Assembly (NCBI GenBank): GCA_039720395.1
Contig: CM077833.1
Coordinates: 18,599,133-18,663,132 of the forward strand
Direction of reading: 5' to 3'
From: Liquidambar formosana
Lineage: Eukaryota; Streptophyta; Magnoliopsida; Saxifragales; Altingiaceae
DNA length: 64,000 bases
In this document: positions 48,333 to 58,083 of the stretch, in pieces
How the letters are laid out: every line of letters begins with the position of its first letter
How positions within the stretch are numbered: position 1 is the stretch's first letter
Program-made: the position numbers and the translations under genes
Notes under the pieces: generated by a model
Seen by the model: the letters and a program-made list of their open reading frames with translations, nothing else
Told to the model about the DNA's origin: nothing
Databases searched by the model: none

Positions 48333-48608
48333 TTTTAGATCAATAGGATGGTCCAGTGGTGGCTTTTCAGACTATTAAACTTTAAGAAGAGACGAATTTT
48401 AAATTTGACTTTTTTCGTGTTCTGTAAACTTTTTCATTACTGTGTGTGCGTTTGTGTTTCTTTATGTGTTAACGGACAAAACAAAATAAAATATAAAAAT
48501 AAAAATTATTTGTGGAGTCTACATCTTTTTAGATCAATGGGATGGTCCAGTGGTGACTTTTAAGACTATTAAACTTCAAGAAGAGATAAGTTTTAAATTT
48601 GACTTTTT
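48333..48608. repeat. Direct repeat pair, about 80-bp unit
   Basis: AGATCAATAGGATGGTCCAG at the first copy and AGATCAATGGGATGGTCCAG at the second, both followed by GTGGTG(G/A)CTTTT and GACTATTAAACTT. The copies are about 197 bp apart. The GGTCCAGTGGT part has a passing likeness to a tRNA A-box, but there is no B-box. Confidence 0.6.
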
Positions 48609-49118
48609 ACTTTCTCTTAAATAAAAAATTAATCGAATTTAAGCTACTGGAACTAGCCAAAGGTAGGATTATGGTAGGTTGGAGGTTTGAACCTCTCCGA
48701 TTATATCCAAAATAATAATAATAATAATAATAATAGAATTTATCATGAGTATTAATTAATATAGAATAAATGGTAGCCTTGACGATTTTGAAGGGCTAAC
48801 CCACAACTCGCTGAGGGTAATGAAGGATTGTGACTTAGAAACCCTATGTCCCAAGTTCGAGTTTCCGTTCTCTAACTATCGGATGCATAGGTTTGCAAGT
48901 AATCAGTATATTACGTGAATTAGTTTAGGTCCACTAACTTGGATACCCCTCATTTGTCCCAAAAAATCATTTGCGTATATTAATGATAGATTAGTCGTTT
49001 AGGTCTAAAACGCCAAAATGATCCTCGAGAATATCCTCCAATTCGGGAAAAAGAGAATAAAACTTGAATAAAGAAAGTAGGGGTATGAAATTGGTTGCTT
49101 ATACCTTATATCAGGGTT

Positions 49119-49340
49119 TAGATTTGGTACTGAGTTGATAAAACTCAGCACCATGCCAAGGTAATCTACACCCTTGAATAAGAGATTGGATGGTTTGGAT
49201 TGAAAAGTTGAAAATGTGCTACTGAAATAACCAAAATGACTTCATTGGGCAACTTTTTCAACTTTCAATTCAAGCCATCCAATCTCTTATTTAAGGGTGT
49301 GAATTACTTGAATTTTATCAACTTAGCACCAAATCCAATT
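49119..49340. mobile_element. Fold-back MITE
   Basis: About 220 bp. TTAGATTTGGTACTGAGTTG and CACCCTTGAATAAGAGATTG on the left are inverse to CAATCTCTTATTTAAGGGTG and CAACTTAGCACCAAATCCAA on the right. The exact ends and target duplication could not be fixed. Confidence 0.55.
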
Positions 49341-49359
49341 CTTCATATACCATCCATAT

Positions 49360-51913
49360 TGTAACGCCCCAAAATTTATATGCAGTAAACACGTATAATT
49401 TTTTTATGAGCTCCGTGCAAATAAAACCCTTTCAAAAATAAATTCCCTTTGAAAATGCAGAGTATTGCGCAGTTACGGGTAGCGATGGTTAACTCAAAAC
49501 TCATCAATATACATTGGCCAACCAATTAAATAAAATTACATTAGCTTTAAATAAAAATAAATGTACGCGATAACTTCTCAAAATCTCGATTCCAATTCTA
49601 TCACGTGCCTCCAACAATGATTACCTGAAAATATATTGGAGTGAGCAAACAACAGCCCAATAGGAAATCCAATTCCTATACAATAAATAATGTTTCAAAT
49701 ATCATATGCAAGCACTTATATATTCAAAATAATATATAAATCAAATAATACGAACTCCAAATCATAAACCTCAAATATAGTCCACTGATTAATAATAATT
49801 CAATTCCCAAATATATTGACCTCAATAAAATCAACCATCATAATCCATGACATCAAATAATATCACCATCAATAATTATCACTTTGTATTATCAAATCTT
49901 AACATATGCTTCAAAATAATCATTATTCACTATACAAGAATTAAAACCCCTATCTAAAAAATGAGTGAATAAAATAAAAAACCACAACTATAGATGCATA
50001 GATCGATCTGCTCAAGAAATACAAAATCCATATTGATAGAAGTTGGATTGAAGCTCCTATGCTCCAGCGACGGACCATCGGCCCTCTGCCTCTCTCGGCT
50101 TCCTCTTTATTAGGGATGGAAATGGGTCGGGTCGGATACGGGTTGGCACTACCCCATGCTCGACCCCGACTTTTAACTCCTATACCCATGCTCGACCCAA
50201 TTCCCGATGGGGCAGAGGACTTGAACTCCATCCTCGATCCACTATCTTCTTGGGCCATCCATGCTCGACCCGTTTATGGCCGACTAGCTTATTATGAGGA
50301 ATTTTTTTTCCCCAAATTCCATTTTTTTGCTACTTACAACTTAAAAATATAATTCAGATTTCAGTGCATGAAATTCAATTATTCAAGCCCCAGAAAAATT
50401 GAAAATAAAAAAATAAAAAATAAAAAAACAAGTAAGATGCTTGAGTGGCTTATGGAGCAGATTTGAAAGAGGGTGAAGCAACAACGTGAGGGATGGGTGA
50501 AGCGTGAGTCGTGAGGCTGTGAGTGAGCCACGATTTAGTAAGGCTGTAAGGGGCTGAGCGGTTGAGCCTGAGGGCGTGAGGGTGAGGCTGTGACAATGGT
50601 GGTCCGTGACTGCCTGAGTGGGAGTGGCTAAGTGCCTGTTGGAGTGTCGGTGTCGCCTGACTAGGTGAGACAATGCATAACTGCGTGAGTCAGCGACGGC
50701 GGTGGAGGGCATGACTTATGAGTTGAGCACTTGACTGCCTAAGCATGAGGGACGACTACGACTGAGGGGCAAGGGCAATGGGCGAGGGCTTCGCGAGGGG
50801 CTGAGGTTGAGGGCTAAGGGAGTAACGAGTAAAGTACTAAGGGTGCTGACTGCCGCGTCACGTCACGAGGGGCTTGCTGCAAATCTGCGATAGGGGTTCA
50901 CTGTGAGGGTTTGGATGAAAGAAAATAAAATTGAAATTAAAAAAACAGCAAAAGATGAGGAAAAAAAAAAAGAAGAAAAAAAGAAGGAAAATGCAGCTTA
51001 CCAGTTGGCCAGGGTGCGATTCCGGTAGCTCCAGTGTTTGCTGCGGTGGTGAGGGAGTGATTTTCTCTTTGCAGAACTTTGATGAAGATGGGAAATAGAG
51101 GTGGTTGGGTTAGCTTCGTCTGATGAAGAGGGGAATGGGTTTGAACCATAACTCTTCCATTTCGCTTTTCGAGGTGTGATGTAATAATGGAATAGCCTGC
51201 ACAACTGCACAAGCCAGCTGAAACCTATGGGTTTGTTTGACCACAATTTGGAAGCATATCATTTTCAACCCTTAGATGGAGTACGAAAGGCATAGACGGC
51301 CATGATTGGCTCACGCTGATATATATATATTTTGTAAAAACATCGGGTCGAGTTGGGTCTTCGGGTTTTTTTCTTCTGGCACCCATGCCCGACTCTTACC
51401 CGAAATAATTTTGAAATTTATACCCATACCCGACCCAATACTCGAAAAAAATAAAAAAAATCTTTGCCCATTCGAGTATAGATCAAGTCGGGATCCTATG
51501 GATCGGGGCGAATTGCCATCCCTACTCCCTACTCCTTCTTTCTCCTTATCTTCTTATCTATTTATTTCTTCTCTCCCGTTCCTATCTCTCTTTTTTCTCT
51601 CTTCCTTTGTTTCTTCTATTCTCACGTCCCTATCTCCTTTCTTTTCTCTCTTTCTTTTTTTCTACACCTAATCCCTACATCTTTCTTCTTTCTTTATTTT
51701 CTTCTTTTGTCTTTTGTTTCCTCCACAACTGGTACTTCTTCATTCTTCCTCTATTTATATGTATTATCAATATATATAAAATCATCTACTATGGTCAAGT
51801 CCACCAAGAACACATACACCCACCTTTATTATTATATATATCAATGTATAAAATCATTAGAATTCCTCCGAAAGTACACATAAAATAAATCAATAAATAT
51901 TCGGGGTATCACA
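49360..51913. mobile_element. Solo LTR, interrupted by a hAT element
   Basis: Begins TGTAACGCCCC and ends GGGGTATCACA, flanked by the perfect 5-bp duplication CATAT (49355-49359 and 51914-51918). Without the nested element at 50111-51524 the LTR is about 1.14 kb. No internal retroviral region lies between two LTRs, so this is the product of LTR-LTR recombination. The TGTAACxCCCC start is common in plant Gypsy (Tekay/Del-like) LTRs. Confidence 0.8.
50111..51524. mobile_element. Non-autonomous hAT element nested in the solo LTR
   Basis: Starts TAGGGATGGAAATGGGTCGG and ends CGAATTGCCATCCCTA, the TAGGGATGGCAAT-type end typical of plant hAT elements. Subterminal CGGGTCG/CGACCC motifs are frequent on both sides. 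The 8-bp flanks CTCTTTAT and CTCCCTAC match at five positions, with all differences C against T, so a duplication is likely but decayed. The interior is GC-rich with low-complexity frames and no transposase. Confidence 0.7.
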
Positions 51914-51918
51914 CATAT

Positions 51919-52959
51919 ATTCTTTACATGGAAGAAGTTTTGTGCATATTGCGTCGGTTGTCAGTTAGTTAAATTCGATTTAGGAGGAGAATTCAATACA
52001 CAATCAAAGAGTGGTCGCCAAACAGTGCCCGATGTAAATCACAAGACTTTTCTATAATGGCGAATCCAGGAATTTATGCTAGGAGGGGCAACTTTCTTTG
52101 GATGTAACTGTGCTTTTTTTTTTTTTTTTTCTCTTTCTAACTCTATAAATTAAATAATCATTTGAAGTAACCTTTTATATACAATAAAATTAACAAGAAC
52201 AAAGAAAATTTTTTAGACTTAATAATTAATATAAAAACTTAAATATTCATTGATAATTTTTATTTTATTTTATTTATTTATGAAGTAATGTATGTATTAA
52301 ATCAAAAAGGTCATAGCCCAAAGACATGAGACATATGCAAGCACTAATCATGAGCCTTAGCTAAAACTTTAGGAACTCCACAAAAGAAATAAAAGAACAC
52401 CTATTAGTATTAGTATATGTGACAACAAAACCACCAAACAAGAGTCTTTATAAAAGATGACTTGAGGTCAAAATCGAAGTTTCCACCCCATCAAAAGTTC
52501 TTACGTTCCTACTTTATATTTATCCCCGACGAGTTTTTATGTTTTGAAAACGCTGAATGATAATTTTATTATCAATTTTATCAAAAATATCTTTTTCAAT
52601 ATATACAACCAAACTACGATTCATCTGTTCATACTGCTGTTAGAGAGTTGGAATCTTGGAGATTAGTTTACAACAAGTCAACAAGAGTGGATTTTGAGAT
52701 TTCAGACTTGAGTAAAACATGTCATGGGTCAGAGATATTTATATAAAAGGAAAAAAAAAAGAAAAGAGAGAATTAAGGGGTACAATTATAAAATTAAAGG
52801 GGTAAAAAAAAATTTAAAGGGGTCAAATTTAGAAATATAGACATATTTGTATAGTAAAAAGAAAAAATTTGATTAGGTGAGGAGTTTCAACTGCTACTTC
52901 TGGCACCTCCCTCCCTCTGCCCCTGCTTTTCTGGAGAGGAAGCGGGCTGTGTCCGCATG
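51919..52959. other. Intergenic DNA, no gene seen
   Basis: AT-rich sequence without recognisable coding or repeat boundaries. Confidence 0.5.
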
Positions 52960-53908
52960 GGACTGGGATTTGGTGCAGTTTACCTTTTTAACTGCATGGT
53001 GCAGTAGCCACGCGATGAGTGACACGTGGTGGGGGAGAACATCAACGGCTGAGCTAGACGACCACAGAATTGCAATGACTGCACCAAATCTGAACTCTTC
53101 CGGACTCTCTCCTCTCCTCCCGTCCCAGACTAGATATGCTTTTCTCTCCTCTCTCTCCTCTCATCCCATTGGGTTACAGCATTTGATTAAAGTTTTAAAT
53201 AAAAAAAAAACAGGTGGCCGGAAAAAATGGAGTTGCCCAGCGGCAACTCCCCTCCCAGACCAGATCTGCTTTTCTCTCCTCTCTCTCCTCTCCTCCTATT
53301 GGCTTACGGTGTTTGATTAAAGTAAAATAAATAAATAAATAAATAAAAGAAAAAAACAGTTGATCGGAAAAAATGGAGTTGCCCAATGGCACCTCCCCTC
53401 CAAAACCAAATCTGCTTTTCTCTCCTCTCTCCCCTCTTCCACTCTCTCTCCTCTCCTCTCGTTGGCTTACGGTGTTTGATTAAAGTAAATAAAAAATTAA
53501 GAAAAAAAGAAAAAAATAGTTGGCCGGAAAAAATAGAGTTGCTCGGCAGAAAAAGGCATAAGCTTCTTGCCCTTCCTCCTTCCCATCACGTGCTCAACCT
53601 AACTTTACCTTTCCCCTTTCCTTCACGTACTATCCTACCCAATTGCTTTTCGCTGGACCGGTAAGGGCCTTTCAGAGATGTCGGACTTGGGCTTTGTGGC
53701 CAGCAAAGTTTGCCGGAGAAAGTGATGGTAATGATCTGTGTATTTTTTGGGTTGATGCTAAACAAAATCATCTCCTATTATGCCTTTTATCATTGCAATC
53801 CTATGATCGTCAATTTCAGTCGTTGATACTCTCCCCTGCCACGTGTCACTTATCGCGTGGCTATTGCATCATGCGATTAAAAAGATAAACTGCACCAAAT
53901 CCAAGTCC
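52960..53908. mobile_element. Inverted-repeat element with an internal minisatellite
   Basis: The left arm GGACTGGGATTTGGTGCAGT, then GCAGTAGCCACGCGATGAGT and GACACGTGG, is inverse to the right arm (CCACGTGTCACTTATCGCGT, GGCTATTGCATCATGCGAT, ACTGCACCAAATCCAAGTCC). The arms run at least 80 bp with scattered mismatches. The outer limit and target duplication are uncertain. The interior holds a three-copy tandem repeat (53116-53550). No transposase. Confidence 0.6.
53116..53550. repeat. Minisatellite, three units of about 130-145 bp
   Basis: Units begin at GCTTTTCTCTCCTCTCTC at 53139, 53269 and 53414. Each then has TTGG(G/C)TTAC, GTGTTTGATTAAAGT or a close form, an A-rich stretch and GGCCGGAAAAAATGGAGTTG. 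The A-rich stretch differs in length between units, which explains the different periods. Confidence 0.85.
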
Positions 53909-54247
53909 GTGGGCATGTGCGTAGGACAAATTAAACAGATGCGGGCATTTCCCAGTTTCGGTTGTCCCAGAAAAGGACTTGAATAATTTAATGTAAGCTT
54001 AGTTCAACCGTACTTGGAGGATTGAAAAAAAAAAAACAAAGGGGGCAGGTGGAGTGTGAGAGTCCGAGTCAGAGCGTTGGAGTTTCTGAGCATGTGGACC
54101 CCCACACTCGCTTTATTAGCCGCCTCCTCCGTCCCTGTTCCCATTTCCAAACACTCCCCCGCAACGACACAAGACGTTCCTCTGTTTTCGGATCCTCTTC
54201 ACGCACTCCTCCCTCCTCCTCCTCTCTCTGCTTCTCCTCTCTTTCCG
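53909..54247 (+). other. Candidate promoter and leader exon of the mutase-like gene
   Basis: A GC-richer, CT-rich stretch ends at a good donor, CTTTCCG/GTAATT, at 54247. The coding exon at 58082 has a TTGCAG acceptor 2 nt before its ATG, so a leader exon is required upstream and this is the best candidate seen. Joined to 58082, one frame stays open from about 54025 through the ATG. It reads like a chloroplast transit peptide (Ser/Arg-rich, for example RRSSVFGSSSRTPPSSSS), yet this frame contains no ATG. Other frames contain upstream ATGs. The connection is inference. Confidence 0.35.
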
Positions 54248-54281
54248 GTAATTTCTCTAAAACGCCAGCTGCTTCTCCTTC

Positions 54282-54285
<4 letters not shown>

Positions 54286-54319
<34 letters not shown>
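54286..54319. repeat. (CT)n microsatellite
   Basis: About 34 bp of CT repeats, just downstream of the candidate leader exon. Confidence 0.95.
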
Positions 54320-54594
54320 GTATGTTTCTTGAGCTAGTTTCTGATCTGTGTTGTCGATTCACGGTTTTAGATCTTGTTGGGAATGTGTTGCTGTGTGATT
54401 ATTTGATTGCTTTGCATGTTTTCTTTTTTGTTGATTTCGAAATCAAATTCCTTTCTGTTTTTATGAATGCATTTTTAAAATAACATCATACTCCTAAGTC
54501 CTACCTTCTCATGAACGCATTTTTTCTTATTTTATCTTTCCACATAGTACCATATACCCATCTCAACATTTTCATCGTTGCTATATTTATTTTT

Positions 54595-55786
54595 GGGTAA
54601 AATGCAAAAAAACCCCTTCTATTGTTATCCATTTTACAGGATACTTCCTTCTAAAAAAAAAAAAACAATAAAAAACCCCATATTGTATAGGGTTGAAAAA
54701 TGCTCCTTTTCATCCACATTCCGTCAATTAGTTTTACAGCAAAAGATCACGTGCGTGGCACGTGATCAAATTAAATCACTTACACGCACGTGATCAAATT
54801 AAATCACTTTTATGACCATAATACCCTTCAGCACATAAAACGGTGCCGTTTGGTATTCTCGTCCCTGTCAAGAGTCGCTGGAGAACCCTCGCCTGTCAAG
54901 ACGAAGACGGCGATCGATGACCAAGACGAAGATGGCGACGGCGAGAATGGATGAGTTCTGTGAACACCAGTTCACCGGCGGCGAGAGTGGAGACGGTGGG
55001 GTTTTTCAGATCTGAAAGGATGGGCTTTGTAGTGCCGCCGGTGATGAGCTTCGTGCTTGGTAAAGAGAGGAGTCGACGGTGAGACTCGTGCTGCGATGGG
55101 GAGGATCACATCAGTCTGTCATCTTCACGAGTTCAAAACCATTTTTTCTCCCCGTGTTCGTCCACCCTCACCCATTCTCGTTTCACAGTGCACACCCACG
55201 GTCCGCACGAGTCTGCCCTTGCCCATCGCCGTCGTCATCCAAGGCAAAATCCTCGTCGTTCAACGCCGCCGGTCGTCGTCAGCCAACGCCGGTCGTGGTC
55301 TATCGTCGCCAAAATGGAAACCCAAACCCATGGCTATGGAAACCCAGACCCACGCGAACCCACTGCAAAATGGAAACCCAAACCCTTTCCGATGAGGGTT
55401 CGGGTGCAGGGATGGTAATTCCTGGGGGATTTATGGGTAAAGATTCAGAGGGATCTCTAGCAGCGAGAGATTTGGCGGTTGATTTGGCTGTATGGCTTCA
55501 GTGGTGCGTTTGGACGGAGCACCGGCGGCTTTCCTTGGTGGCATTGATTTTTTTTTCACTGCAAACCTGAAAACGACACCGTTTCTTATATAATTATTAA
55601 AAACCATTTATAAATGTTAAATATTAATATTTTATTATTTCTCCGTACAAAGGTATAATGGACTTTTAATATTGCCGTTAACGGCGTACCCCTAGCACAA
55701 TATATGAGATTTTTTTATGAGTTTTTTTAGAGAGGAGTATCCTGCAAAATGGGTAACAATAGAAGGAGGTTTTTTGCATTTTACCT
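54595..55786. mobile_element. Pack-MULE-like element 2
   Basis: 1192 bp from GGGTAAAATGCAAAAAAACC to GGTTTTTTGCATTTTACCT, flanked by the perfect 9-bp duplication TTTATTTTT (54586-54594 and 55787-55795). The ends, the CTATTGTTATCCATTTT block and the subterminal CACGTG palindrome match element 1 at 46624-47936. The interior (about 54840-55570) is GC-rich and unlike element 1's, so it carries different cargo. I did not recognise the cargo; frames there are Arg/Pro/Ser-rich and overlap. It lies in the likely first intron of the mutase-like gene. Confidence 0.8.
54745..54767. promoter_or_regulatory. Palindrome with two CACGTG boxes
   Basis: GATCACGTGC, a 3-bp loop and the exact inverse GCACGTGATC. 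Same position and design as 46771-46797 in element 1, although the outer bases differ. A third CACGTG (CACGCACGTGATC) follows about 20 bp later. Confidence 0.6.
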
Positions 55787-55795
55787 TTTATTTTT

Positions 55796-56402
55796 TGCAC
55801 ATGTGGTTTCCTAGTTGTACCTCAAAGCATAGTCGGTCCTATTCATTTCATACACGTTGTTTGGATGAAGTAATTTAAATGGAAATAGAATCAAACAGTG
55901 TATTTAGATAGTCATTTTAAATCTCTTTCCATTACAACCTATTTCAAGCATAGAATTAGATTCCATTCTTATCCAATCCATTCCAGCTAAATTATCATGG
56001 CCTAGGAGTAACCTCTACGTCCGTTGGCCTTCTCTTTAGCCACCCCACTAAGATCCTCAAGTCATCCAAAGAGTGGGGGAGGTCGCAATCCCATGAACTT
56101 GTCATAAGCTCTGAGCTCGAGGTCTTTGGCTTGCCTTCAACCTGGGGAGGCATTTGTTGACGATCCCTGGCTACAATCCCAGGGACATAAATAGTACCTG
56201 CTACTCCTACAGGGCGGAAAGGGCGATCTCTCCATTTCCAAGGGTTGTTCTAAGGACATTACTCTTATTTGTCAGGTTTAAGAAAGCCGGTGTTGGTCTT
56301 TTTGGCATAAATAGCGCCAAGTTGAGGTGCTTGTGCGACAATTTACGGGGGAACTTTGTGGGTTGGCCTCCATTGGCTCCCACCCTCACAGTGGGCATCT
56401 AA
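55796..56402. other. Intronic or intergenic DNA with a damaged MITE copy
   Basis: At about 55850-56003 the sequence matches the inner part of the TGGAATGG MITE family (GTTTGGATGAAGTAAT, ATTAGATTCCATTCTTATCC, ATGGCCTA) but lacks the left end. The rest to 56402 looks like an old repeat; no gene is supported. Confidence 0.45.
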
Positions 56403-56411
56403 CTTGCAAGC

Positions 56412-56999
56412 TAAGAAACACGGATATGGACACGGGACACTGATACAACATGACATGAACATTCTAATATGGCAAATTTTAAAAAAACTAGGACACGACA
56501 CGGCGGAAATATGGTAATAAATAAATATATATTTATAATTATATATATATATATATATATTACTCCATTATACACATAAAAAAAGTATTCAAATGCATGG
56601 AACTAAAAAGACAATACAACCAAAACATCAAAAAGCTTTTAACAATGACATTTAACTTGAAGTGTAGTAATTAGTCAGTACTTAGCAACATTTTCCATAC
56701 AAAAAAGACCCCTTCTTTTTTAAAATAACATTATGTACCCTTTTTTTTAAAATAATATTTACAAAATGGTCCCGCCGTGTCCCTGGAGTGTCCCACGCGT
56801 GTCCTTGGAGTGTCCCCCATGTCCTTGGAGTGTCCCCCTGTGTCTTGACTGTGTCCAACCAAAAAAGAACAGTAAAATTGATTGGACACCTCTTTTTGGA
56901 GTGTCGGATATATGCCGTAGGCATGTCGGGCAAGTGTTTGTGTCGGACACGTGTCCGACACTGCATTTCCCCCAAAATTGGCGTGTCCGTGCAACATAG
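56412..56999. mobile_element. Small inverted-repeat element with 9-bp duplication (GTGTCC-rich)
   Basis: Flanked by CTTGCAAGC on both sides (56403-56411 and 57000-57008). The ends TAAGAAACACGGATATGGAC and GTGTCCGTGCAACATAG are imperfect inverses. The right half holds four GTCC-TGGAGTGTCCC repeats (56785-56840) and GTGTCGGACACGTGTCCGAC. No transposase. The overlapping open frames on both strands are by-products of the repeats. Confidence 0.65.
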
Positions 57000-57008
57000 C
57001 TTGCAAGC

Positions 57009-58081
57009 AACCAGGGGAAAAGTGGAAAACACACTCATCCACCCCTGGGGTGAGCATTTATCCCATGATGGGCATCTTTGTTAAAGTGGGTCATGCCTAG
57101 CAAGGGCACTTATTAAGAATGTGTTTGCATCTTATAAGCCACATGACACCTCTCGGAGGCATCTATCATTAGCCATGTCACCAAAGTCCCTGTGGACACC
57201 TATACGGGGTACATTGTAACATATCAGGGACATGGCAACTTCTTATTGGTCCATCATGTACACCAGCTTTATTTCATCAAGCAAATTTGGATTCATGGCA
57301 ATGTCATTCACAATTCTTCAATGAAGAGCAGTTACTGCTTTGTGTCCCCCCCCCAAACAAAAAAAAAAAAAAAAAAAAAAAAGATTTATGTACTGATTTT
57401 TCATCCCTATGGTTTGGTGAATAATGGAGAAAACTTGGATCCCTGACGACAAACCCATTAATCCATGCATGAATTCATCAACTGGTAGGGGCTTTGGGAT
57501 CTTTGAGATAGCTTGGATGTGATTTATCAATTTCCATGACTTTTAAACTCCGTGATAAGAATGCAACCTTATACTTGTGTCTGCTACAAAGCCGGTTCTG
57601 CTATTCCAATCTTTATCATACTGTTTGGTCAAAGAATAGATCTTCAAAAGTTTGTGTTATTTCAATCGACATTTTCTTTTTGTCCTCCTCCCTTGTGAGC
57701 ATGATACCTGCGTCATGGTACGCCTCATTGGTGTCGTCACTTCTCTCTACTGCATATGCTAAAGATCCCACAACATATCCATTACTTCTCTTTATTTTAT
57801 TAATTCTTCCTAGTCTTGCCATTATTTTTTGGTCTATAGGCATGCTGTTTGATATAATCAACATAATATCATACTTGAAAATTTGCCTGTAAAGGTTTCC
57901 TGCTCAGCTCTCTTCAAAAATGTTTTGCTTGTTTGTTTACTGGAGCAGAAATCTAGGCATATGATCTTCACTTTAACTAAATAACTGATTTTTTGACACC
58001 TTGTGTACTTGGCATTATCTTAACATGTCCTGTTGGCTGCATAATTCTTCAATTCATACTTTGTGTAATGTTTACTTGCAG
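57009..58081. other. Intron sequence upstream of the first recognised mutase-like coding exon
   Basis: Includes a C-run and a poly-A tract at 57346-57382. A sequence at about 57536-57892 is open in both strands with hydrophobic content, but I recognise no family. The TTGCAG acceptor closes at 58081. Confidence 0.4.
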
Positions 58082-58083
58082 AT

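Larger units (their letters stand above)
47937..49354. other. Intergenic DNA with direct repeats and a fold-back element
   Basis: Two copies of an 80-bp unit (GGATGGTCCAGTGGTG, GACTATTAAACTT, AGAAGAGA) lie at about 48333-48415 and 48531-48608. A fold-back element is at about 49119-49340. No gene is recognised. Confidence 0.5.

Noticed and set aside
48660..48910. tRNA genes suggested by GGTTTGAACC and AAGTTCGAGTTTCC
   Set aside because: Neither has a matching A-box or a foldable cloverleaf; they are at best SINE remnants.
54056..54337. A possible protein starting MRVRVRALEFLSMWTP
   Set aside because: It runs into a CT repeat, and joining it to the next exon shifts the mutase-like frame. It is more likely an upstream frame in a leader.
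56682..57084. Five overlapping open frames of 77-118 codons on both strands
   Set aside because: They result from the tandem GTGTCC and CTTGGAGTGTCC motifs of the element at 56412-56999, which read open in several frames.
57536..57892. A hydrophobic 118-codon frame in the mutase-like gene region
   Set aside because: It lies within an intron, is also open on the opposite strand and resembles no membrane-protein family that I know.
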